DNA of 53,178 bases, taken from the NCBI RefSeq assembly GCF_002086735.1, contig NZ_MVIJ01000040.1, positions 1 through 53,178 on the forward strand, in the 5' to 3' direction. Every line of letters starts with the position of its first letter. The stretch's first letter is position 1. This DNA comes from Mycobacterium scrofulaceum (GTDB taxonomy: Bacteria; Actinomycetota; Actinomycetes; Mycobacteriales; Mycobacteriaceae). Below the pieces are notes generated by a model. That model saw nothing but the letters and a program-made list of their open reading frames with translations. It was not told where the DNA came from and made no database searches. This document shows, piece after piece, positions 36,286-42,936 of the stretch. The position numbers and the translations under genes are program-made.

Positions 36286-37533
36286 GTGACGATCGCGCGC
36301 ACCGGGCCCGACGCTAACCTCAATCGGGTGAATCTCGACGTCAATGGCGCCTCCATCCGCGAAGTGTGCGACGCGGGCCTGCTCGCCGGTGCGCTGACCA
36401 TGGTCTGGCAGCGCGGAGAAGTGTTGCAGGTCAACGAAATCGGTCACCGCGACGTGGACGCCGCCCTGCCGATGCAGCGCGACACGCTGTTCCGGATCGC
36501 CTCGATGACCAAGCCGGTCACCGTCGCGGCGGTGATGAGCCTGGTCGACGAGGGCAAGCTCACGCTGAAAGACCCGGTGGTGCGCTGGGCGCCGGAGCTG
36601 GCCGACCTGCGGGTGCTCGACGACCCGCACGGCCCGCTGGACCGGACGCACCCGGTGCGGCGCGCGATCCTGATCGAGGACCTGCTCACCCACACCAGCG
36701 GCCTGGCCTACGGCTTCTCGGTGTCCGGGCCGATCGCGAAGGCGTACATACGGCTGCCGTTCAACCAGGGCCCGGACGCCTGGCTGGCCGAGCTGGCCAA
36801 ACTGCCTCTCGTGCATCAACCCGGCGACCGGCTCACCTACAGCCACTCCATCGACCTGCTGGGCGTCATCGCGGCACGCATCGAGGGCAAGCCGTTCCAC
36901 GAGGTGCTCGACGAACGGGTGCTGGGCCCGGTGGGCATGCCCGACACCGGGTTCTTCGTGTCCCTCGAGGCGCGCCGCCGTGCCGCGACGATGTACCGCC
37001 TCGACGGGGACGGCCAACTGCACCACGACGTGATGGGCCCGCCGCACATCACGCCGCCCTCCTTCCCCAACGCGGGCGGTGGCCTGTTGTCGACCGCCGA
37101 CGACTACCTGCGGTTCGTGCGGATGCTGCTCGGCGACGGGACGATCGACGGGGTGCGGGTGTTGTCGCCCGAGTCCGCCCGCCTGATGCGCACCGACCGG
37201 CTGACCGACGAACAGAAGCGGCACCACTTCCTCGGGGCGCCGTACTGGGTGGGCCGCGGCTTCGGCCTGAACCTGTCGGTGGTGACCGACCCGGCCAGGA
37301 GCGCGCCGCTGTTCGGGCCGGGCGGGCTGGGGACGTTCAGCTGGCCGGGCGCCTACGGGACGTGGTGGCAGGCCGACCCGGGCGCCGAGCTGATCCTGAT
37401 CTACCTGGTGCAGAACATGCCCGACATGTCCGCGGACGTGGCGGCGGCGGTGGCCGGCAACACCTCGCTGGCGAAACTCCAATCCGCGCAACCGAAATTC
37501 GTCCGCCGCACCTATCAAGCGCTCGGCCTCTGA
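36286..37533 (+). CDS. Beta-lactamase-family serine hydrolase (Rv1367c-like)
   Basis: A 415-residue class C beta-lactamase-like serine hydrolase. The catalytic SxxK is in FRIASMTKPVTVAA, the YxN/S element in LTYSHSIDLLGV, and the third motif region in the GTFSWPGAYGTWWQ stretch. Such proteins act as esterases, peptidases or D-Ala-D-Ala enzymes; there is no clear signal peptide, favouring a cytosolic esterase. I use GTG 36286, one base after the STAS stop; GTG 36328 (VNLDVNGAS) is an alternative nearer the conserved region. Confidence 0.82.
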   Translation: MTIARTGPDANLNRVNLDVNGASIREVCDAGLLAGALTMVWQRGEVLQVNEIGHRDVDAALPMQRDTLFRIASMTKPVTVAAVMSLVDEGKLTLKDPVVRWAPELADLRVLDDPHGPLDRTHPVRRAILIEDLLTHTSGLAYGFSVSGPIAKAYIRLPFNQGPDAWLAELAKLPLVHQPGDRLTYSHSIDLLGVIAARIEGKPFHEVLDERVLGPVGMPDTGFFVSLEARRRAATMYRLDGDGQLHHDVMGPPHITPPSFPNAGGGLLSTADDYLRFVRMLLGDGTIDGVRVLSPESARLMRTDRLTDEQKRHHFLGAPYWVGRGFGLNLSVVTDPARSAPLFGPGGLGTFSWPGAYGTWWQADPGAELILIYLVQNMPDMSADVAAAVAGNTSLAKLQSAQPKFVRRTYQALGL

Positions 37534-37534
37534 C

Positions 37535-38074
37535 GTGGCCGACTACCCACCCGACCGCATCACCGGGCCGCGGCTGGTGCTGCGCCGGCCCGTGCTCGAC
37601 GACGCCGGCGCGCTGTTCCAGCGGGTGGCCCGGGACCCCGAGGTCACCCGGTATCTGATGTGGGCGCCGCATCCGGACGTGGCGGCGACCCGGCGGGTGA
37701 TCACCGAGAAGCTCAACGCCACGCCCGACGAGCGGACGTGGGTGATCGAGCTGCGGCACAGCGGTGAGGTGATCGGGCTGGCCAGTTGCCGGCGCCCGGT
37801 GCCGCACTCGGTCGAAATCGGCTATTGCCTGGGCCGGCGGTGGTGGGGCAAGGGCTTGATGGCCGAGGTTCTCGACATGCTGCTGGACGCGCTCGACAGC
37901 GACCGCGGGGTGTATCGGGTGTGGGCCACCTGCAACGTCGACAACGTGCGCTCGGCGCGGCTGCTGGAGCGCGCCGGTTTCGTGCTGGAGGGCCGGCTGG
38001 CCCGCCACGCGGTCTACCCCAACCTGGGCATCGAGCCGCAGGACAGCCTGCTGTACGCGAGGATCCTGCGCTGA
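37535..38074 (+). CDS. GNAT-family N-acetyltransferase (RimJ/RimL-like)
   Basis: A 179-residue acetyltransferase. TGPRLVLRRPVLDDAGALFQ is the standard RimJ-type start, and the acetyl-CoA site is IGYCLGRRWWGKGLMAEVL followed by NVDNVRSARLLERAGFVLEG. It acetylates protein N termini, small molecules or antibiotics; the substrate is unknown. GTG start one base after the hydrolase stop, so it ends the STAS-hydrolase-GNAT operon. Confidence 0.88.
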   Translation: MADYPPDRITGPRLVLRRPVLDDAGALFQRVARDPEVTRYLMWAPHPDVAATRRVITEKLNATPDERTWVIELRHSGEVIGLASCRRPVPHSVEIGYCLGRRWWGKGLMAEVLDMLLDALDSDRGVYRVWATCNVDNVRSARLLERAGFVLEGRLARHAVYPNLGIEPQDSLLYARILR

Positions 38075-38127
38075 GCGGCGCCGCTTCCCGCGTGCATCCA
38101 GGGTGGGGTTTCCCGGCGTGTCGCCGC

Positions 38128-38161
38128 CCCGTGCGCACGCTCGAAACCGTGAGCGCACGGG
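38128..38161. terminator. Hairpin between convergent GNAT and MFS genes
   Basis: CCCGTGCGC (38128-38136) pairs with GCGCACGGG (38153-38161) in the 121-bp gap between two gene ends. No U tract; likely a bidirectional terminator. Confidence 0.5.
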
Positions 38162-38195
38162 CGATCGCGGGTTATCCGACGCCCTAAACAACGCC

Positions 38196-39464
38196 TCAGC
38201 GTGATCGCGGAGCGCCGACCACCTCGCGGCCACGGCCCGATCCCGGCGATGCCGCGCTTCCCGATGGTCTCGCTCCGCCCGAGTCGGCGGGCACCAGCGG
38301 GACGGCCGCCAGCGGGAACAACGCGCACAGCGCCCAGGCCGGCGGGTATCCGGCGGCCACGATCAGCGCGCCGAACAGCGGCGGCCCTGCGGCGGCCATC
38401 ACCCGCTGGGTGGTGTTCTGCACCCCCAGGGCGCGCCCGCTCCAGAATTGCCCGGCGAATTCGGTGATGGCGGTGGCCTCGAGCCCGTTGTCCAGCACCG
38501 CGATCACCGCGACGGCGGCCATCAGCAACACGTCGTAGCCCGACCCGCCGTTGTCGGTGAGGGCGAGCAGGAAGAGGGCTGCCGCGCCGGCGGCGGCGAT
38601 GACGCGGACCGGTCGCATGCGCGATCCGACGCGATCGGACCAACGTCCGACCACGATTCGTCCCACCGCGCCCAGCAGCTGGCAGACCATGACCAGCCCG
38701 CCCGCGCCGGCCACCGACCAGCCGCGGCGATCGATCAGCCACACCAGCATGAACGTCACCGTCACCGTCTGCGGCACCATCAGCAGCGAGCTGACGGCGT
38801 GGATCCGCGGCAGTACGGACGAGCCGCGATACGGGCTGGCCAGCTCCGCGTCGGTGGCGACCTTGCGTGATTTCCGCGGCGGGTCGACGATCCCCAGCGC
38901 GCTCGCGACCGCCGCCATCGTGCACATCAGCGCGAGGAACATCAGCCCCGAACGCGGGCCCCGCTCGGACAGCTCGGGGATCACCATCGCGCCCAGGGCG
39001 ATGCCCAACGGCTGCGCGGTCTGGCGGATGCCCATCGCCAGGCCCCGCTGGTGCGACGGGAACCACGCGGACACCAGCCGGCCGCCGGCGGTGTTGCAGC
39101 TGGCGGCGGCCATCCCGCCGAGGAACAGGAACGCGCCCATGGCCAGCATCGAATGCGCCGACGCCGCGGCGTAGGCCGCCGCCGCGGTGAGCGCCGATCC
39201 GGCCGTCAGCACGATCCGCTCACCGACGCGGTCCAGCACCCAGCCCCAGAGCACCAGCGTCGCCACCATGCCCCAACTCGGCATGGACGACAACAGGCCC
39301 GCTTCGGCCAACGGAATGCCGCGGCGCGCCTGCAGCGACGGGATCAGGAACGCGACGCCGTTGATGAACAGGAACGACGTCGCGGTCACGGCCAGGGAGA
39401 CGACCATGAGCGACCAGCGCGCGCCCGTGCCGAGTTCGTCGGCACTCTTCGCCTCGAGGGACAT
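38196..39464 (-). CDS. MFS transporter
   Basis: A 422-residue major facilitator with about 12 transmembrane helices. Motif A appears as GWVLDRVGERIVL after TM2 and again in the second half as GRWSDRVGSRMRP; WFPSHQRGLAMGIRQTAQPL is typical of the oxalate/formate and nitrate-like subgroup. Substrate unknown. ATG 39464 (MSLEAKSAD) is preferred over 39485, which would add only a few polar residues. The C-terminal tail is Ser/Gly-rich. No co-directional partner. Confidence 0.85.
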   Translation of the reverse strand: MSLEAKSADELGTGARWSLMVVSLAVTATSFLFINGVAFLIPSLQARRGIPLAEAGLLSSMPSWGMVATLVLWGWVLDRVGERIVLTAGSALTAAAAYAAASAHSMLAMGAFLFLGGMAAASCNTAGGRLVSAWFPSHQRGLAMGIRQTAQPLGIALGAMVIPELSERGPRSGLMFLALMCTMAAVASALGIVDPPRKSRKVATDAELASPYRGSSVLPRIHAVSSLLMVPQTVTVTFMLVWLIDRRGWSVAGAGGLVMVCQLLGAVGRIVVGRWSDRVGSRMRPVRVIAAAGAAALFLLALTDNGGSGYDVLLMAAVAVIAVLDNGLEATAITEFAGQFWSGRALGVQNTTQRVMAAAGPPLFGALIVAAGYPPAWALCALFPLAAVPLVPADSGGARPSGSAASPGSGRGREVVGAPRSR

Positions 39465-39762
39465 CACCCCATGGTGGCACGACATGCGCCCGACGCTGGG
39501 CCGCGCGACGCCAACGGCGCGCCGTAACTCATTGAACCTTAAGCTTTTTGATCACGAACCCGCGGCGGCCGCCCCTGCGCCGACGGCGTGCGTCTCACGT
39601 TATCCGTTGTGGGACTGGGTGTTTCGTGGACTCGGCGCACGACGGACTCGCACAGGTTCAACACAGGAAACTCTCATGCGCGGACTCAGCGTTTTCTCAG
39701 CGCGGCTACCCTAGAAATACCCCAAGGACGAGACCGGAGATGACACCGGAAGATGACTGTGG
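39465..39762. other. Regulatory intergenic region before the COG4705 gene
   Basis: About 300 bp between divergent genes. The first half, next to the MFS gene, shows no feature I can name apart from a short AT-rich patch (39535-39552). The second half contains the CTCAGCG repeat array and a putative -10, then about 45 bp of leader. Confidence 0.5.
39673..39717 (+). promoter_or_regulatory. CTCAGCG direct-repeat array and -10, site A
   Basis: CTCAGCG occurs at 39685-39691 and 39696-39702, with a degenerate copy CTCATGC at 39673; the start-to-start spacings are 12 and 11 bp. Nine bases after the last box is TAGAAA (39712-39717), a possible -10; TACCCT at 39707-39712 is an alternative. Helical-turn spacing of direct repeats with a 4-bp gap is typical of OmpR/PhoP-class regulators (compare the PhoP box). 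Site B at 42620-42664 repeats the same geometry, so the neighbouring response regulator is the likely binder. Confidence 0.65.
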
Positions 39763-40539
39763 ATGAATGACGTTTCGCGGCAGGCGCTGACCAAGGTGCC
39801 CGCGGTCACCCTGGGCTTCTGGGTCGTCAAGATTCTGGCGACCACGTTGGGCGAGACGGGCGGGGACACCGTCACGATGACCCTGAACTGGGGCTACGCA
39901 GCGGGGGTCGCGCTGTTCGGTGTCGCGTTGGTGGTGCTGGTCGTCGCTCAGATCCTCGCCGAGCGCTTCCAAGCCGCCCTGTACTGGGCGACGATCGTGG
40001 CCTCCACCACGTTCGGCACGACGTTGGCCGACTTCGCCGACCGATCGCTCGGGATCGGCTACACCGGCGGATCGCTGGTGCTGCTGGGTTGCCTGCTGGC
40101 CACGTTGGGCCTGTGGCGATGGTCGGAGGGCACCGTGTCGGTGACCACCGTCTCGACGCCGAAAGTGGAGGCGTTCTATTGGGCGACAATCACTTTCTCG
40201 CAGACCCTGGGCACCGCGCTCGGTGACTGGCTCGCCGACACCCGCGACTTCGGTTACGAGCGCGGTGCGTTGGTGTTCGCCGCGGGCCTGGCCGTGGTCG
40301 TCGCGCTCTACTACTGGACCGCCGTATCCCGCGTCGCGTTGTTCTGGGTCGCGTTCATCTTGACCCGGCCGTTGGGCGCGACGGTCGGCGACTTCATCGA
40401 CAAGCCGGTCGCCGACGGCGGCCTGGCGCTGAGCCGCCCGCTGGCGTCGGCGGTGATCGCGGCGATCATGGTGGCCTTGGTTGTCGTCTTGCCGCAGCGC
40501 CCGGGGCGCCACCCCGGCGCCGTCCCCGAAGAGGCGTGA
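39763..40539 (+). CDS. COG4705-type membrane protein with fourfold internal repeat
   Basis: A 258-residue integral membrane protein of unknown function, with about eight hydrophobic segments. It starts with the family signature KVPAVTLGFWVVKILATTLGE. Four units share an aromatic-Trp start and an Asp exactly 15 residues after the Trp: W20-D35, W75-D90, W140-D155 and W195-D210, each with an internal (T/P)LG or FG. Units 1-2 and 3-4 are offset by 120 residues, pointing to duplication of a two-unit ancestor. The membrane-embedded acidic residues suggest ion or metal transport, but that is inference. It is four bases upstream of the response regulator gene and preceded by repeat array A. Confidence 0.8.
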   Translation: MNDVSRQALTKVPAVTLGFWVVKILATTLGETGGDTVTMTLNWGYAAGVALFGVALVVLVVAQILAERFQAALYWATIVASTTFGTTLADFADRSLGIGYTGGSLVLLGCLLATLGLWRWSEGTVSVTTVSTPKVEAFYWATITFSQTLGTALGDWLADTRDFGYERGALVFAAGLAVVVALYYWTAVSRVALFWVAFILTRPLGATVGDFIDKPVADGGLALSRPLASAVIAAIMVALVVVLPQRPGRHPGAVPEEA

Positions 40540-40543
40540 CGGC

Positions 40544-41212
40544 ATGAAGGTCCTGCTGGTCGAGGACGAGGCGCGGCTGTCGGCGACCATCGCCAGGGGG
40601 CTCAAGGCCGAGGGATTCGTGGTGGTGGCCGTGGGCACGGGCGTCGACGGCCTGCGGGAGGCGGTCGACAACAACTTCGACGTGGTGATCCTCGACATCA
40701 TGCTCCCCGGCCACAGCGGGTACGAGGTGTTGCGCCGGATGCGGGCGCGCAACGTGTGGACGCCGGTGCTCATGCTGACCGCCAAGGACGGGGAGTACGA
40801 CGAGACCGACGCCTTCGACCTGGGAGCCGACGACTACCTGACCAAACCGTTTTCCTTCCGGGTGCTCGTCGCGCGGCTGCGCGCGCTGGTGCGCCGCGGC
40901 GTGCCGCAGCGGCCGGCGGTGCTGACCGCGGGATCCCTGCTGCTCGATCCGGCGCGGCACAGCGTGCAGCGCGGCGCCTCCCCGATCGCGTTGACTCCGC
41001 GGGAGTTCGGCGTGCTCGAATTCCTGCTCCGCAACAAGGACATGGTCGTCACCAAGGCCGAGATACTGCGCAACGTGTGGGACGCTCACTATCACGGCCC
41101 CGACAACGTGGTCGAGGTTTACGTGGGGTATCTGCGGCGCAAGATCGATATTCCGTTCGGCACCAACACCATCGAAACGATCCGGGGCGTCGGTTACCGA
41201 TTGTCGGGGTGA
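40544..41212 (+). CDS. OmpR/PhoB-family response regulator
   Basis: A 222-residue regulator. Receiver domain residues 1-120: acidic pocket VEDE (7-9), phosphoacceptor D51 in VVILDIMLPG, and the conserved Lys in DDYLTKPFS. The C-terminal winged helix is typical of OmpR (LTPREFGVLEFLL, then VEVYVGYLRRKID and TIRGVGYRL). ATG 40544 lies four bases after the membrane protein stop, so the two are one operon. The cognate kinase is encoded on the opposite strand and overlaps this gene by 19 bp at the 3' ends. Confidence 0.93.
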   Translation: MKVLLVEDEARLSATIARGLKAEGFVVVAVGTGVDGLREAVDNNFDVVILDIMLPGHSGYEVLRRMRARNVWTPVLMLTAKDGEYDETDAFDLGADDYLTKPFSFRVLVARLRALVRRGVPQRPAVLTAGSLLLDPARHSVQRGASPIALTPREFGVLEFLLRNKDMVVTKAEILRNVWDAHYHGPDNVVEVYVGYLRRKIDIPFGTNTIETIRGVGYRLSG

Positions 41213-42570
41213 GGGCCGCGTTGCGGCAGGGACACGCTGAATCGGCTCCCGCCGCCCGGTCGGTCGTCGACGGTGACGGTGCCGCCGTGCGCGGCGACGA
41301 CCTCGGCGACGATCGCGAGGCCCAGGCCGGCTCCCCCGCCGCTGCGGGCCCGGTCCGAGTCCAGCCGCACGAAGCGTTCGAACACCCGGGACCGGTCGGC
41401 CGCGCGGATTCCGGGGCCGTCGTCGCTGACGGTGAGGATCGCCGTGCCGTTGCGGCTGCCGACTTCCAGGTGGACGCGCGAACGGGCATGGCGGACGGCA
41501 TTTTCCATCAGATTGCGAATCATCCGCGAGATGGCCACCGGGTCGCCGGTGCACCGCACCGGGCAGGTGTCGGCGCCCACGGCGCACGGCGCGTCCCGGC
41601 GCGCCCGGGCGACCTCGGCCTGCGCGACGTCGTCGAGGGCGAGCTCTTCTTGGCGGCGCACCAGCCTTCGCTCGTCGGCGCGCGCCAGCAGCAGCAGATC
41701 CTCGATCAGCGTGTGCATGCGCTGCGCCTCGGGGAGCAGGGTGTTGACCGCGAGCTCCGCGTCGAGCAGATCCGGGTGCGCCTCGGCGACCTCCAGCCCG
41801 GAGATGATGGTGGCCAGCGGGCTGCGCAGTTCGTGCGACGCGTCGCCGACGAAGCGTTGTTGAGCACGATGGCCCGCCTCGATCCGGGACAGCATCTGGT
41901 TCATGGTGACCGCCAGCGCCGCGATCTCGTCGCGGCCGTTCGGCACCGGCACCCGTTCGGCCAGGTCCGATGCCGAGATCTCGGCGACCCGCGCGCGGAT
42001 GGCGTCCACGGATCGCAGCGACCGGCGGACGAGCCAGAACGTCGCGCCCGCCGCCACCGCGATGACGATGGGCGCACCGCCCGCCAACAGCAGCGCGACG
42101 GTCCGCGCCGTCGCCTCGACCGTCTGGCTGCCGCCCCCCACCAGCACCGTGTAGTCGCCGGACGCGGTGGCCACGCGTTGCCCGCTGACACGCATGTTGT
42201 CACCCGCCACGGCGTCGTCGGACAACCCCCGCCGCAGGCCGAAGCCGAAGGCGGTGACGGGGACGAGCGCCGACCTCGGCGCCGACCGCGACCGCCTGAT
42301 CACCCTGCCGTCGGGGGCGACCACCTGGACCGCGACCACCCGTTGGTCGGTGCTGAACAGGCTGCTGTCGAGACGGGCCGGCGGATCGGACTGCAATTCC
42401 TTCGCCACGTCGCGGACCCTTTCCGCGGACGCATAGTCGACACCCCCCAACAGCGACCGATACAGCGTCAGGTCCAGCCCCGCGCCGGCCAGGGCGAGTG
42501 CGCACAGGACGACGGCCGCCGACACCGCGGCCGAGCGGGCGGGGATACCCCAGTGCGGGAGTTGAGGCAA
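41194..42570 (-). CDS. Sensor histidine kinase
   Basis: A 458-residue membrane kinase. TM1 is near residues 10-33 (AVSAAVVLCALALAGAG), then an external sensor domain of about 120 residues, TM2 (VALLLAGGAPIVIAVAAG), HAMP, the H-box FVGDASHELRSPLATI, N-box NLMENAVRHA, and G-boxes DDGPGI and GAGLGLAI. It most likely phosphorylates the convergent response regulator. The start is uncertain: TTG 42570 has GGAGG at good spacing (42578-42582), whereas GTG 42576 is too close to it and GTG 42615 lacks a site. Its 3' end overlaps the regulator gene. Confidence 0.9.
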   Translation of the reverse strand: MPQLPHWGIPARSAAVSAAVVLCALALAGAGLDLTLYRSLLGGVDYASAERVRDVAKELQSDPPARLDSSLFSTDQRVVAVQVVAPDGRVIRRSRSAPRSALVPVTAFGFGLRRGLSDDAVAGDNMRVSGQRVATASGDYTVLVGGGSQTVEATARTVALLLAGGAPIVIAVAAGATFWLVRRSLRSVDAIRARVAEISASDLAERVPVPNGRDEIAALAVTMNQMLSRIEAGHRAQQRFVGDASHELRSPLATIISGLEVAEAHPDLLDAELAVNTLLPEAQRMHTLIEDLLLLARADERRLVRRQEELALDDVAQAEVARARRDAPCAVGADTCPVRCTGDPVAISRMIRNLMENAVRHARSRVHLEVGSRNGTAILTVSDDGPGIRAADRSRVFERFVRLDSDRARSGGGAGLGLAIVAEVVAAHGGTVTVDDRPGGGSRFSVSLPQRGPHPDNR

Positions 42571-42619
42571 CTGCACGCCTCCGATTCTGCAGGGCCGGGG
42601 ACCGGCTGGAAACACCGAG

Positions 42620-42664
42620 CTCAGCGCGCTTCTCAGCGCCCTCTCAGCGACTGCCTCCTAGGCT
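42620..42664 (+). promoter_or_regulatory. CTCAGCG direct-repeat array and -10, site B
   Basis: Three exact CTCAGCG boxes at 42620-42626, 42632-42638 and 42643-42649 (spacings 12 and 11 bp), then nine bases to TAGGCT (42659-42664). This is the same geometry as site A. It lies between the divergent kinase gene and the small secreted-protein gene and could control both. It is inferred to be the binding site of the adjacent OmpR-family regulator. Confidence 0.7.
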
Positions 42665-42673
42665 GAACCCGTC

Positions 42674-42925
42674 ATGTCAGGTACTGCACGCCTTGCGCGC
42701 CGCACCAACCGCGCGACCACACGAATACTGGCCTTTCTCGCGATCGTCACGGGCTTGGGGCTGGTGGGGGCGGTGCCGGCCGGCGCCGACACCAGCCCGT
42801 TCAACACGCTGAGCTGCAGTTGTCCGGAGACGGCCCCGGCGGGCAGCCCCGCCCGCAGCGACGAGATCACACGAGGGATCCGGCAAGGCGAACTGGGCGG
42901 GCCCCAGGGCCCGCCACGGAACTGA
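42674..42925 (+). CDS. Small secreted protein next to the two-component system
   Basis: An 83-residue exported protein of unknown function. Residues 1 to about 38 form a signal peptide (RRTNRATTRILAFLAIV then a VPAGADTS cleavage region). The mature peptide is about 45 residues and contains a CSC motif (NTLSCSCPETAP) and a polar Gly/Pro-rich tail. The putative -10 TAGGCT ends nine bases before the ATG, so the message would be leaderless or nearly so. Its promoter carries repeat array B, matching the array before the COG4705-regulator operon, suggesting common control. CSC might bind a metal; this is speculation. Confidence 0.7.
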   Translation: MSGTARLARRTNRATTRILAFLAIVTGLGLVGAVPAGADTSPFNTLSCSCPETAPAGSPARSDEITRGIRQGELGGPQGPPRN

Positions 42926-42936
42926 CCGCCCAGCCC

